Positions 24,902-36,074 are shown, numbered from the stretch's first letter. The stretch is DNA of 64,000 nucleotides from Nannocystis pusilla (GCF_026626665.1 NZ_JAPNKE010000002.1:6549168-6613167); one strand, 5' to 3'. Program-made: numbers and translations. The notes: generated by a model not told the origin, from the letters alone.

Positions 24902-26691
24902 TCACATGTCCTCGAGGACAGCAGAACCGAGCTCGCCCCAGCGCACCACCGTGCCGTCCTCCGACGCGCTCCACAGCGCCCCGTCGGCCCACGTCAGCGC
25001 CAGCACCTCGTCGGTGTGGCCGTGGAGCGCCGCGACTTGCTCGCCGGTGGGCACGCGGTGCTGGGTGATCGCGCCCGAGTCGTAGCCGACGAACAGCCAC
25101 TCCTCGGTGAGACACAGGCTGAGCGCCGCGCTCCGCTCGCCCGGCAGCTCCGGCGTCAGCTCGAGCACCGCCCCCGTGGCGACGCGGATCAGCCGCGGCC
25201 CGCCGAACGAGGCCACCGCCACGAACGCACCGTCGGGGCTGAGCGCCACTCCGCGCCCGCCCCTGGCGATCGGCGTCGACAGCAGCGCCTTCCCCTTGGG
25301 GATGCCGACCACCTCCAGCTGCTCGTCGGCCATCACCGCCGCCGCCGTGTCGGCCAGGGCCAGCCGCGGGAAGCGGCCCTTGAGCTTGACGTTCTTGGCC
25401 CACTTCGTCGCCCCGAACGCGCGCCATTGCCCGTGGCAGGTCGGCTCGGCGCGCAACTGGGCCGGATACGAGTGCGAGATGACGCCCCACGTCGCTCCGC
25501 CCGGCGCCACCGTCACCTCGCCGGCGGCCCGCTGGACCTCGACCGACTCGAGCGTTTCACCGGCCGCGTCGAGCACCGCGACCACGAGCGGCATCGACGG
25601 CCCCTGCTCGTGCAGCACCAGCAGGCGCTGCCCGTCGCGCGTGCGGGCCACGTCGCGGACGAGCGTGCGCGCCAGCGTCCGCGTCGCCCCGCTCGCCAGC
25701 TCGATCTCCTGCACCGAATCGATGTAGTTCGCCGACTGCGTGCGCTGCACCGTCAGCGCCCCGCCGTGCACCATCACGCGCCGCAGACCGCGGCTGTAGC
25801 CCGTCACTCTGGCGATCGGCTGCTCCGGGCGGTCCATCTGCCAGATCGTCACGCCGGCGTCGTGGAAGTCGATCGCCGCCGCGTGGGTCGCGCTGGAGGC
25901 CGCTGCCTGGCCGCGCCAGCCCGGATGCTCGCCGATCGTGCTCGGCTGCGTGACCGCGAAGACCGTGCTCTCGGCCGCGACGTCCCACACCTGCACGTCG
26001 CCCAGGCCGCCGTGAAACGTCAGCCGGCTGCGGTCGTGCGAGAGGTCCCGCTCCTGGCCGAGCCCAGCTCGCGGGCGTGGACGAACGCCCCGTCCTTGAA
26101 GCCGACGCGCTCCCCGCGGGTGCCGACCAGGCCGCCGTCGTCGGCCACGAACAACGGCTCGGGCGCGATGAAGAACGGGCTGTCGGCGCGCGGCTCGACC
26201 CGGCCGTCGGGGTGGACCACGAGCATCTTGTCGCCCTGCATGTACACCGCGCCGTCGCGGCGGACCGCCAGCGCGCCGGCGCGGTTCGCCTCCTGCGGCA
26301 GCTCGAGCTCGCGGAGCACCGCCCCCGTCCGCGCGTCGACGGTATAGAGCACGGGTGGCGGACCGCTGCGGCGCCAGTACACGCGCGCGCCGTCGGGTGC
26401 GAGCGCGCCGCAGAACTGGTAGCCGGCGATCGGCGCTGGCACCAATGAGACCACGCGCCCCGACCCCGGCCACACGCGCACGAGGGCGCGCCCTCGCGGC
26501 TCGCGGACCGCCGCCACCACCGATTCGCCGTCGGGGTGGGCCACCATCCATTCGACCCCGCCGATGCCCTCGACGGTCGCGCGCGGCGGGGAGGGGGCCG
26601 CGGGGTCGTGCAGGGTGATGCCCTGGCTCGAGCCGACGACGAGCGAGCCGTCGGCGAGGAACGCCAGCGCGTGCGGCTTGCCGGCGAACAC
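24902..26691 (-). CDS. WD40-like beta-propeller protein (one frameshift)
   Basis: The start is probably the GTG at 26691 (V/M-FAGKPHALAFLADGSLVV). The reconstructed protein of about 596 residues consists of repeated blades: PHALAFLADGSLVVGSSQGITLHD near the start, GRGVALSPDGAFVAVASFGGPRLIRVATG and TDEVLALTWADGALWSASEDGTVVRW at the end. The last is a canonical WD-type repeat (GHTDEVxxLxWxxxxxxSASxDGTxxxW). No signal peptide is evident. The frame breaks at about 26060; adding one G to GGG gives ARELGLGQERDLSHDRSRLTF and joins the halves. Such proteins act as scaffolds; in myxobacteria they are often tied to kinase modules. The partner is unknown. Confidence 0.75.
24907..24920. repeat. Perfect TGTCCTC/GAGGACA palindrome over a stop codon region
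   Basis: A 14-bp perfect palindrome inside the last codons of the WD40-like gene, facing the 3' end of the PAS hybrid kinase. Possible bidirectional terminator of the window-wide hairpin family. Confidence 0.5.
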
Positions 26692-27050
26692 CCGCAGCGC
26701 GGGGAGCGCGGCGCGGCGGCAAATTGGGCGATCGGAGCGGTGTTATGGGGGGTCCACGACATGGGGCGAGGCCGGAGGATATCAGCGCCCCGAGCGTGTT
26801 CGTTCGCGAACTTTCACGAGGGCGAGATCGTTCTGCCCGCGAGGTGCACTTCTATGGCGTGACGCCGACTCCAGGACGCGCGCTTCCTCGAGACGGGACC
26901 GACCGCGACCGGCCATGTTCGGTGGCTGCCGGTGTGAGCCCGGTTGCGAGGCAGCGACGAGCGGAGCGGCGCGGGCTTGCTACGCTGCGCGCCTGTCGAT
27001 GACTGGTTCGAGCTCGTCGTCCGCAATGACTTGCCCATACCTCGGAGAAA
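26692..27050. other. Divergent promoter region, no gene seen
   Basis: About 360 bp between the WD40-like gene and the Thr-rich lipoprotein gene, which point away from each other. A GGAGAAA ribosome site precedes the lipoprotein start. No repeats or recognisable reading frames were noted. Confidence 0.4.
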
Positions 27051-27956
27051 ATGATGCATAAGTCCGCCCGATTCATCACCCTGTTCTGCGCCGCGCTGCT
27101 CGGCGGTTGCTCCGACTCTGATTCAAAAGCCACCGGGACCCCGACGACGACGGACGACACGTCGACCTCGACCTCGACCTCGACCAGCGAATCCACCACC
27201 CTCGGCCCGACCTCCAGCGGGACGACCGGCAGCACCACGGTCGACGACCCGACGAGCAGCGTGACCGACGGCGAGGCGTCGATGTGCGATCCGTGGCAGC
27301 AGGACTGCCCGGACGGCTACAAGTGCATGGCCTTCGCGCCCGAGGGCGAGCCCGCGTTCACCGGCAACAAGTGTACCCCGGTCGTCGAGAACCCCGGCAA
27401 GGTCGGCGACCCCTGCAAGGTCGAGGACGGCTGGTGGAGCGGCGTCGACGACTGTGACTACGGCCTGGCCTGCTGGAACATCAACCACGCCGACAACACC
27501 GGCCAATGTGTGGCCCTGTGCACCGGCAACGAGGACGCCTACGACTGCCCGGGCTCGGCCGACATCTGCGTGTTCTGGATCCCCGGCATCGCGCACGTGT
27601 GCCTGCAGGGCTGCGACCCGCTGCTGCAGGACTGCCCGACCGGCCAGGGCTGCTTGCCCGACTGGGCCAGCAACGGCCAGCGGTTCGTGTGCCTGGCCGA
27701 GTACTCGTTCGAAGAGGGCCAGGAGTTCGACCCGTGCCAGTTCAGCAACGTGTGCGACCCGGGCCTCCTGTGCTGGGGCTCGGAGTCGGCGCTCGAGTGC
27801 GATCAGGACATCAGCGCCTGCTGCCTCTCGTTCTGCGACATCTCCGATCCGCAGTGCACCGGCCAGGGCGCCGAGTGCGTGTCGTTCTACGAGGGCGTCG
27901 GCGGCGAGCCCCCGCCGGCCTTCGCCGACGTCGGGATCTGCGTGATCCCGGGCTGA
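27051..27956 (+). CDS. Thr-rich, Cys-rich lipoprotein
   Basis: Adjacent ATG codons at 27051 and 27054; the second has better spacing to GGAG. The sequence MHKSARFITLFCAALLGGC is a lipoprotein signal with lipobox LGGC. A linker of about 60 residues almost purely of Thr, Ser, Asp and Gly follows, then a Cys-rich domain (about 80-300) with many CDP/CxxG motifs (MCDPWQQDCPDGYKCM, DDCDYGLACWNIN, VCDPGLLCWG). The pattern is typical of a large Nannocystis-type surface lipoprotein family with no known function. A strong symmetrical hairpin separates it from the convergent next gene. Confidence 0.82.
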   Translation: MMHKSARFITLFCAALLGGCSDSDSKATGTPTTTDDTSTSTSTSTSESTTLGPTSSGTTGSTTVDDPTSSVTDGEASMCDPWQQDCPDGYKCMAFAPEGEPAFTGNKCTPVVENPGKVGDPCKVEDGWWSGVDDCDYGLACWNINHADNTGQCVALCTGNEDAYDCPGSADICVFWIPGIAHVCLQGCDPLLQDCPTGQGCLPDWASNGQRFVCLAEYSFEEGQEFDPCQFSNVCDPGLLCWGSESALECDQDISACCLSFCDISDPQCTGQGAECVSFYEGVGGEPPPAFADVGICVIPG

Positions 27957-27976
27957 GCGACCGCGGGTGAATCATC

Positions 27977-28010
27977 GCATGTCTCATGGAACATGCTCCG
28001 TGAGACATGC
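27977..28010. terminator. Bidirectional hairpin between convergent genes
   Basis: GCATGTCTCA and TGAGACATGC form perfect 10-bp arms around a 14-base loop, in the 81-bp gap between the stops of two converging genes (27956 and 28038). There is no strong T tract; it is probably a shared terminator and is related to the TGTC/GACA hairpins. Confidence 0.65.
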
Positions 28011-28037
28011 GGGCCCGCGCGGGCCGCTCGGCGCGCC

Positions 28038-29096
28038 TCACTGTCGGCGGCGCCGCAGCACCAGGCCGAGCAGCATCAGCCAGGCCGCGGAGCGGCCGTC
28101 GCCGTCGCTGCGGCAGCCGCAGCCGCCCTCGTCGTCGGTCGAGCTCGAGGTGGTCGCGCCGCCGGCCGAGGTCGTGTCGGAGCCTCCGCCCGGCTCGCCG
28201 CCCGTCGCCGCGGTGGTCGAGCCGGCGCCGCCGGTCGGATCGGCGCCGGTCGGATCGTCTCCTGTCGTGTCACCGCCGGTCGCGTCGCCGCTCGTCGCGT
28301 CGCCCGTCTCGCTGCCGGTGCTCTCGCTGCCGGTCGTGTCCTGACCGGGCTCGGTGACCGCGGGATCGAGGTCGTCCGGGTCGTCGCCGTCGCACGACGC
28401 GTTGCTGACGCCGTCGCCGTCGACGTCGCAGGCGAACGCCGGCAGGTTGGCGAAGAACGGGATGTTCGTCAGCTCCGGCGAGCAGATCGCGGTGTTGATC
28501 GGGTTCGAGTCGGCGAGCAGGATCACGTTGCGCTCGACGCCGAGGAACGGCTCGTTGTCCGGCGTCTCCACCACCACCTGCGTCGCCGGCCCCGGGATCA
28601 CGTGGTCGGGCGCGGACGAGTGGAACACCGTGAGCCCCGTCGTCAGCGGGTGCGGGTGGAAGATCGCCGCGTCGGAGCAGCCGTACGACCCGCCGGTGGT
28701 GAAGCGGGCCTCGACGCCGAGCTCCGGCAGGAGCGCGTTGAACACCCCGGACGGCTCGGGCGAGTAGCCGTCGTAGTCGGACACCAGCACGAGCGCACCG
28801 CCGCGGTCGACGAACTCGACCAGCGCGCTGGCCTCCGCCGGGCCCGGCGCAGTCGCGGGCAGCACGACGATCACGAGGTTGTACGGCGACAGGTCGGCCG
28901 GCAGCGCCAGCGCGCGCTCGACCGGGCTCGCCCCGCCCGAGGCCAGGCCCTGCTCGAACGCCTCGTAGTCGAAGCCCCAGTAATCGCCGTCCCAGATGAA
29001 CGCACCGCGGTCGGCGGCCTGCGCCTCCGCCACGGACAGCAGGACCGTGGTCGACGTGAGGAGCGCCAGAGTCCGCGAGGTCGCGCGCATTCGCAT
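28038..29096 (-). CDS. Secreted protein with MYXO-CTERM-type sorting tail
   Basis: A 352-residue protein. The N-terminus (MRMRATSRTLALLTSTTVLLSVAEAQA) is a Sec signal peptide cleaved after AQA. The mature domain (about 28-240) begins DRGAFIWDGDYWGFDYEAF and includes LVIVVLPATAPGPAEASALVEFVDRGGALVLVSDYD. This alternating pattern looks like an alpha/beta GATase-like or ThuA-like fold, though I see no catalytic triad. A Thr/Gly/Ser/Asp stalk follows (about 255-320). The end, GCGCRSDGDGRSAAWLMLLGLVLRRRR, is the Cys, hydrophobic, Arg-cluster pattern of MYXO-CTERM sorting signals, so it is expected to be cell-surface anchored. Confidence 0.8.
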   Translation of the reverse strand: MRMRATSRTLALLTSTTVLLSVAEAQAADRGAFIWDGDYWGFDYEAFEQGLASGGASPVERALALPADLSPYNLVIVVLPATAPGPAEASALVEFVDRGGALVLVSDYDGYSPEPSGVFNALLPELGVEARFTTGGSYGCSDAAIFHPHPLTTGLTVFHSSAPDHVIPGPATQVVVETPDNEPFLGVERNVILLADSNPINTAICSPELTNIPFFANLPAFACDVDGDGVSNASCDGDDPDDLDPAVTEPGQDTTGSESTGSETGDATSGDATGGDTTGDDPTGADPTGGAGSTTAATGGEPGGGSDTTSAGGATTSSSTDDEGGCGCRSDGDGRSAAWLMLLGLVLRRRRQ

Positions 29097-29456
29097 GAGG
29101 GGCGTCTAACCCAGACGGCCGCGGACATCAAGCCCGGGGCGCAGAGTGCCCGACCTCCGGCCGCAGACCGTCGCGATTGTCGGCAGTCGGACGAGAATCA
29201 CCGGGTCGGCACCGACTCTCCCGCTCCGCGACCGCGCGCCAGCCTGACGATGGAAGACCTTCGCCGACGCTGAATCGGAGCTCATCGACCCCGCCGCGCT
29301 CGCGCCCCACGGACCCTTCGACTCCGCGCAGATGGCCGATCCGTACCCGTTCTACGCCGCGGCACCGCGGCCTTCTTCGACGCCCCGCGCCACCGGACGA
29401 GGTTCACGCCCCTGGCCTGCGATCCGGACGGCGCGTGCATCATCGCCGGCTCCGGC
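29097..29456. other. Intergenic; short P450-like remnant possible
   Basis: About 360 bp. One frame from 29281 reads PHGPFDSAQMADPYPFYAA, which resembles the start of bacterial cytochrome P450s (FDP...DPYPFYAxLR), but it decays at once into unrelated sequence and lacks a start and the rest of the domain. If real it is a short gene fragment. Confidence 0.25.
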
Positions 29457-30685
29457 TCAGCCGCGCGAGCCCGTCCCGGTCGCGCGCAACGGCGCCGAGC
29501 CCGGCTCGTTCGCCGCCGCCTCCGCGAGCGACAGGTACCCCTCGGGCGCCAGGCTGGTCGCCAGCATGACCTCGTTGATGTCGCGATGAGCCAGCCAGGT
29601 CTGGCTGCGGCGGTGCTCCGCCTGCGACCAGAACGACTCGATCACCTCGACCCATGGCAAGAACGTCGCCAGCCGCTCGACATCGCGGCGGGCCGCCGGC
29701 ATCGCCGCGTAGGGGCCCGGCTCGCGGCGCACCGCGGCCGCGAGCCGCTCGATCGCGTGGAGGCCGATCGCCAGACCCAGCTCGCGGAACGCCAGGCGGC
29801 GGTTCGCCGGCTGCTCCAGTGGCCCCGGGCGCAAATACGCGGACGCGCCGGCGCTGGCGGCCGCGAGCACCGGGGCCAGCAGCGCCTCGCCGCCGGCGCC
29901 GCGGCGCATCAATTGGTCGAGGCGATACGCGTCGCTCATGAGCCCGCCGAGCCCCAGCGGATCGTCGGTGGCCCAGTCGCGGTGCTCGGCGATCGCGGTC
30001 ATCTCTGCGACTTCGGTCGCGAGGTCGGGGCCTTCGGCCGCCTCGCCGCGCCCGTCGCGGAGCTGCAGATACGTGACGAGCCCGTCGAGCGGGTCGTGGT
30101 GGCCCATCGAAGGCACGAGCGGACGACTGAGGTCGATGCTCATCTTCCAGTGCATCCGCTTGCGCGCCCGGGCCGCGGCGCGTACGTGAAGCCGGCGTGG
30201 GCCGCCGCCGCCAGCTCGCGCGCCAGCCCGTTGCCGACGCGGTCGCCGGTGACGCGGGACAGCCGATCGAGCGCGTGCATCCACTTCGTCAGGTAATGAT
30301 AGTACTGCCCGTCGCGCTCCCACTCGAGGTCCGGGTCGAACGGCTCGTCGGGCCCGCGCTCGGGCAGCGGCTTGCCGATCCGCAGCCCCCCGCGCGTCGG
30401 GTGGGCTTCACCTGCCTCGGGGGACAGGCCGCTGATCCACCGCCCCGCCCGTGGGTCGTCCGGTCGGTGGCGCCCGAGCACGTGATGGACCTGGTCGACC
30501 AGCCTCACCGCGACGTCGTAGAGCGGCGCCGAGCCCCACGCCTGGGCCAGCCCGAGCAGGTTGCAGACCGCGAACGCGTCGGTCCACAAATAGCGCCGCG
30601 GCGGCCGGTCCGACGTGAGCCCCGTGCGCGCCGCGAATTGCAGCATCAGCTCGACCGCCGCCTCCTGTCTGTCGGGTCCGCTCAC
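29457..30685 (-). CDS. Conserved (alpha/alpha)-barrel-like protein, possible glycoside-hydrolase fold (one frameshift)
   Basis: The start is probably GTG 30685 (VSGPDRQEAAVELML) after GAGGGACGAG. About 409 residues. Conserved blocks include RYLWTDAFAVCNLLGLA, VRLVDQVHHVLGRHR, GWISGL-type (RAGRWISGLSPEAG), HPTRGGLRIGKPLPER and WERDGQYYHYLTKWMHAL, then TWLAHRDINEVMLATSLAPEGYL at the C-terminus. Helical pairs rich in aromatic residues suggest a six- or seven-hairpin toroid as in GH88- or epimerase-like proteins. I recall it as a widespread uncharacterised family and assign no reaction. The frame breaks near 30165; one extra G in GGG gives PRPGARKRMHWKMS. No signal peptide is seen. Confidence 0.68.
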
Positions 30686-31041
30686 CGCTCGTCCCTCGCT
30701 CTCATGTCGATGCACGCAGACCGGCGATGCTTGCAACCTCAGGCGGGCCGTCGCGCCGCCTTCGCGCGCGCGACGGCGAATCATTCCCGGCCCCGCGCCG
30801 CCCCGCGCCTCCGCGTGCGCTGCGCCAGAGCCACGCCGCGCGCTTGCTCCTGGCCGATGTCGCCCGCCCGTGTGGCCATTCATCCCTGCACGAGGTCGCC
30901 GACGACTCCCGTCGATGCGTCGCTCGCCGGCGATCCTTCGCCGCCTCGATCGGCCGAGCCTGGTCGCCGCAGGCAGATCGATCTGCCACCACGGCTCGGT
31001 GCGCTCGACCGCTGCGCGACCGCGGGTATGTTCGCGGTGTC
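30686..31041. other. Divergent promoter region
   Basis: About 355 bp between the (alpha/alpha)-barrel gene and the PIMT-esterase gene. No gene, hairpin or repeat was recognised; it presumably holds both promoters. Confidence 0.35.
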
Positions 31042-33020
31042 ATGGACACCCGCGACGAGTGGATCGATCTGCAGCTGGCCGGCCGGGGCATCACCGACGA
31101 ACGCGTGCTCGAGGCCTTTCGCAGCGTCCCCCGCGCCGAGTTCGTCCCGGAGGAGCTCGCCGACCTCGCGCACGAGGACGCCCCGCTGCCGATCGGCGGC
31201 GGACAGACCATCTCCCAGCCGTTCATCGTCGCCCTGACTCTGGAGGCGCTCGCGCTGCGCGGTGACGAGCGCGTGCTCGAGGTCGGCACCGGCTCCGGCT
31301 ACGCGGCCGCGGTCGCCAGCCACCTCGCCGGCGAGGTCTTCACCGTCGAGCGGCTCGAGTCGCTCGCCGACGACGCGAGCAAGCGCCTCGCACGGCTCGG
31401 CTTCACCAACGTCCACGTCCGCTGCGGCGACGGCACTCTCGGGTGGCGCGAGCACGCCCCGTACGACGCGATCGCCGTGGCCGCCGGCGGCCCCGCCGTC
31501 CCGCAGGCGCTGCTCGATCAGCTCGCCCCCGGCGGTCGACTGGTCATGCCGGTGGGCGCGGGCGCGGACTCGCAGACGCTCGTGCGCATCACCCGGGACG
31601 CCGACGGCCGCCTGCGCGAGGACTCGCTCGGCCCGGTGCGCTTCGTGCCGCTCATCGGCGAGCAGGGCTGGCCCGACGAGAGCGGCCTCGTGCGCGCGCC
31701 GGCGCGGGAGGACGACCGCGCGGTGCCCATGCTGATCCGCGAGTGCGGCGAGCCGCTGCGCGACCTCGACGACCACGCCCTCGACGCCCTGATCGAGCGC
31801 ATCGGCGACGCCCGCCTGGTGCTCCTGGGCGAGGCCACGCACGGCACCAGCGAGTTCTATCGCCTGCGCGCGCGGCTGTCGCGGGCGCTCATCGAGCGCT
31901 GCGGCTTCGACTTCGTCGCGGTCGAGGCCGACTGGCCCGACGCCATGCGGATCCACCGCTACGTCACCGACGCGCCGCGCTCGCGCGTCGAGTTCGCCCC
32001 CTTCTCGCGCTTCCCGACCTGGATGTGGCGCAACGAGGAGGTCAGCGAGTTCGTCGAGTGGCTGCGCGCGCACAACCTCGGCCGCCCCGAGCGCGCGCGG
32101 CGGGCCGGCTTCTACGGGCTCGACCTCTACAGCATGTTCACGTCGATCGCCCACGTGCTCGCCTACCTCGACGAGGTCGACCCCGACGCCGCCCGGGTGG
32201 CCCGCGCCCGCTACGGCATGCTGACCCCGTGGCAGCAGGACCCTGCCGCCTACGGCCAGGCCGTGCTCGTCGGCCGCTACGCCAGCTCGGAGGCGGCGGT
32301 GGTGGCCATGCTCCGCGACATGCTCGAGCGGCGCCTCGACTACGCCGGCCAGGACGGCGAGGCCTTCTTCGACGCCGCCCAGAACGCCCACGTCGTGACC
32401 AACGCCGAACGCTACTACCGCGCCATGTACTACGGCTCCGCCGCCTCGTGGAACCTGCGCGACACCCACATGTTCCACACCTTGCAGGCCCTCCTCGGCT
32501 ACCACGGGCCCGACGCCCGCGGCATCGTCTGGGAGCACAACTCGCACCTCGGCAACGCCGAGGCCACCGAGATGAGCGTCCGCGGCGAGCTCAACGTCGG
32601 CCAGCGTGCCGCGAGCAGTTCGGCGACGCGGTCTACGCCGTCGGCTTCGGCACCGACCACGGCACCGTCGCCGCCGCCTCCGACTGGGGCGGCCCGATGC
32701 AGCGCATGCGCGTGCGCCCGTCCCTGCCCGGCAGCTACGAGCGGCTGTGCCACGACGCCCGGGTGCCCGCGTTCCTCCTGCCCCTCCGCACCCCGCGGCG
32801 GCCCGAGCTCCGCGACGAGCTGATGCAGCCGCGGCTCGAGCGGGCCATCGGCGTGATCTACCGCCCCGACTCCGAGCGCATGAGCCACTACTTCCACGCC
32901 AGCCTCCCGCTGCAGTTCGACGAGTACGTGTGGTTCGACGAGACCCACGCCGTCGAGCCGCTCCAGGCCCCGCGCCGCCCGAGCCCCGAGCTGCCCGAGA
33001 CCTACCCCTTCGGCCTGTGA
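31042..33020 (+). CDS. Protein-isoaspartate methyltransferase - erythromycin esterase fusion (one frameshift)
   Basis: ATG 31042 gives MDTRDEWIDLQLAGRGITD. Residues 1 to about 215 are a PCMT: RVPRAEFVP-like FRSVPRAEFVPEELA, GGGQTISQPFIVALT and the SAM site VLEVGTGSGYAAAV are all present. From about 235 an erythromycin esterase-like domain follows, with LLGEATHGTSEFYRLRARLSR (Glu/His of the Ere active site), VAVEADWPDAMRIHRYV and WEHNSHLGNA (second His). The frame breaks at about 32610; one extra C gives QRAREQFGDAVYAVGFGTD and continues to MSHYFHASLPLQFDEYVWFD. About 659 residues in total. PCMT repairs isoaspartyl residues; most Ere-like proteins do not confer macrolide resistance, so the substrate is unknown. 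The fusion is known from other bacteria. Confidence 0.85.
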
Positions 33021-33023
33021 CAT

Positions 33024-33055
33024 ATGATCATATGTCCGCTTGGACATATGATCAT
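33024..33055. terminator. Strong symmetrical hairpin between convergent genes
   Basis: ATGATCATATGTCC, loop GCTT, GGACATATGATCAT: perfect 14-bp arms, 3 bp after the PIMT-esterase stop and 11 bp before the convergent kinase stop. The inner TGTCC-GCTT-GGACA is the core of the window-wide family; the outer part is AT-rich. Very likely a shared transcription terminator. Confidence 0.75.
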
Positions 33056-33066
33056 ACCGACCACCC

Positions 33067-36000
33067 TCACTCCGCGACCCGCGCCCGCGCGAGCAAGGCC
33101 CGGGCCTGCAGCCACGGGGCGTGCTCGGGCTCGGCGGTCGTGGCGTAGATCGACTCCGCCCGGCTCGCCCACTGCGCGGCCTCGTCGAGCCGACCGCGAG
33201 CGAGCGCGAGTTCGCCGAGAGCGAGCATGGCGTCGGCGAGCTCGAGGTTCTGCGGCGACAGCACCGCCTCGAAGTCCGCGAGCGCCGCCCGCAGCTCGCT
33301 CTCGGCGACCTCGTGCTCGCCGAGCTGCCCGCGCAGCCGGCCCAGCTCGAGCGAGAGCCGCCCCCGGCGCGCGACGTGGACCGGATCGTCCGACTCGACC
33401 AGCACCGACCGCGCCTGCTCGAGCGGCACCAGAGCCTCGCGCAGCCGGCCGAGCGACGCGAGCGCTTGCCCGTGCCCGGAGAAGACCTCGTAATACGTCA
33501 GACCGCGGAGGTCCGTGTGCTCGTCGATCCCGGCGAGCGCCTGGTCGCGCGCCTTCTCCATCGCCGGGACGTCCCCCGCCACCGCCGCCGCGCGCATCAA
33601 CACGGCCCACTCGCGGCTCGAAAAGCTCTCGGGGCTCGTCCGCTGCGCGGCAAGGAAGTGCTGCAGCGCCGCGCGGCCGTCGCTCAGGGCGAGCTCCGCC
33701 TGGCCGAGCCCGAGCAAGACAGTCAATCGCGTGACCTTGTTCTCCCCCTCGCCGACGCGAGCCTCCAGCTCGCGCATCCGCGCCAGCGCCTCACGGGTCC
33801 GGCCGAGGCCCGTCAACGCGTAGGCGAGCGTGCTCTCGTACATCGTGCGGTCGGGGTGATTCGGGCCGGACAATCGCTCCGAGAGCTCGAGCACCCGGCG
33901 AAACCTCTCCGCCGCCGCCTCGTAGTGCCCGACGATCAGCAGCTGCGCGCCGAGATTGAACAAGATGCCGATGCCCAGCGGCGTCGCCAGCCGGCCATGC
34001 GCCTCGCGCAGCGCGACGGCCTCCTCCCACCTCGCCCCGGCGGTGGTCCAGTTCCCGGCCTGGGCATGAATGGCCCCGGCGACGTTGAGGAATTCGCCGT
34101 AGATCTCGACGTCCTCCGCCACCCTTCGGTTCAGCGCCGCGATCAATCGCAGCTCGTCCCGGGCCTGGTCGGGTCGCGCCAATTGATAGGCCAGGAGGTG
34201 TCCGCGCCGCGAGCTCGTCAGCGCCGCCACGCCCGCGTGACCCGACCCGATCGCCGTCGCCAGCGCCTCGTCGAACGACCGCAGCGCCGCGGCCGCAGCC
34301 CCGTCGCGGACCTGGAGGCTCCCCTTGCGCAGATGGGCCTCGGCGAGCAGCGGCTCGTACTTCGTCGCCTCCGCGTCGGCGAACACGCTCTCGACCAGCT
34401 GCAACCCGAGGCGGGTCTGCCCCGTGTGCTCGTGGACCTCGGCGCGCGCGAGCGTCTCGCGGTGCTGCTGGACCCGCGCCCGCACCAGTGAATCCGTGGG
34501 CGGCGGGATCGCGGCGGTCAGCGCCCCGGTGTCGGCACAGGCAACCAGCGGCGGCAGCCCGCCGACCGTCTGGACCAGGTCGTCGAGGTTGGTCGCTTCG
34601 GCGAGCGCGAAGGCGTCGACGGTCGCGTCGAGGGCGGCCCGTCGCTGGTCGAGGCACGAGGTCTGCAGATCGAACAAGTGCGCCGTCTGCCGCCCTTCGG
34701 CGTGCGCACGACAGGCGTCGTTCCGCAGCTGCACCCAGGTGGTCGCGTAACGCTCGAGCTGCGGCTCGATGGCGGCCAAGATCTCCTCTGCCCGCGCCGG
34801 CGCCTTCGTCCGCACCGCGGCGCCGACCTCCGCCGCGCGCTCGCCGTCCCACACGCCCGCGAGCTCCGGGCGCGCGTCCGGGCACTGCGCGACGCCGGGG
34901 CTCCCCACGGTAGCGATCACTCCGCCCGCGCCGGCGAGCACGGCGGTCGCGGCCAGCGCAGCGACGCGGCGGTAGAGCGCCCCGGGCTCGCGCTCGAGCT
35001 CCGCCAGCAGCTCCGTCATCGACGCGAAGCGTGCCCTCGGATCGGCCATCAGGCCGCGCCGCAGCGCCTTGAACACCCGCGCCGGCACCGGGCTGCCGGC
35101 CGGCGGTGGCGTGACGCGGCCCCGCACCACGTCCTCGCGCAGCGCCTGGAACGATTCGGTGGAGAACGGCCAATCGCCGTACAGGCTCTGGTACAGCGAG
35201 ACGCAAAAGCTGAACTGATCGCTCTCGGCGCTCGCGCGCAGCCCCAGGTGCTGCTCCGGCGACATATAACCCGGAGTCCCGAGGATGACACCCGTGCGCG
35301 TCAGTGGCCGCAGCAGCAGCGCGCCCTCCAGGCTCGCCTGCGCCCCGCTCGGCAGCTCTTCACCCAGGTCGTCGTCGTGCAGGCGGGCGAGGCCGAAGTC
35401 GAGGACCTTGACCTGTCCGTCCTCGCCGATCATCGCGTTCTGCGGCTTGAAGTCGCGATGCACGAGCCCGGCCCGGTGCGCCGCCTCGAGGCCGCGGCCC
35501 GCCTGCACGAACGCGGCCAAGATCTGCCGCCACGACGGCGACCTCTGGACCCACGCGTCCAGCGTCTGGCCGCGGACGAACTCCATCGCCACGTAGACCA
35601 TGTCGTCGACCTGTCCGACCTCGTGGACGGTGACGATGTTGGGGTGCGACAGCCGGGCCATCGCCTGGGCCTCGCGCAGCAGCCGTCGCCGCGCGTTCTC
35701 CTGCTCGCGGACGACCTCGCGGTGCAACACCTTGACGGCGACCTTGCGGTCGAGCTGGTCGTCGTAGCAGGCGTACACGACCCCCATGCCGCCGTGACCG
35801 ACGAGCCCCAGCACGTTGAACCGCCCGAGCCGCACCGGCTGCGCGCGGCGGGGAACAGCGCCCGCTTCACCAGCTGCTTGCCGAGTGGGTCGCCTGCATC
35901 GGGAGGCGGCACCGCCATCGGCGTCGCCCGGTCGCGATCGGAGTCATCCACCCGCCCGGAGGCGGGAGTCACCCCGGCCGCGTCGGAGCGCGCGGTCGCT

Positions 36001-36074
36001 GCGAGAGAAGACGGCCCGAGGTCGAGCGGCATGGCGGCCTGCTCACCTGCCAGTGATCCCGCGGGGGAATCCAT
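33067..36074 (-). CDS. Ser/Thr protein kinase with TM segment and TPR tail (one frameshift near N-terminus)
   Basis: I take the start at 36074 (MDSPAGSLAGEQAAMPLD). The frame breaks near 35855; one extra C in CCCC gives KRALFPRRAQPVRLGRFNVLG, the usual lead-in of this kinase class. Starting directly at 35835 is the alternative. The kinase domain has VGHGGMGVVYACYD, VAVKVL, the catalytic loop HRDFKPQNAM, LDFGLAR and the activation/P+1 segment GTPGYMSPEQ. A transmembrane segment follows (about VAALAATAVLAGAGGVIATVG), then about 550 residues of TPR-like repeats (e.g. YESTLAYALTGLGRTREALARM). It is a Hanks-type receptor kinase with a C-terminal tail that presumably binds partners. About 1,002 residues. 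It converges on the PIMT-esterase gene. Confidence 0.88.

Noticed and set aside
31042-33020. Macrolide resistance gene
   Set aside because: The Ere-like domain is fused to PCMT and most Ere-like proteins do not hydrolyse macrolides; no resistance context is present.
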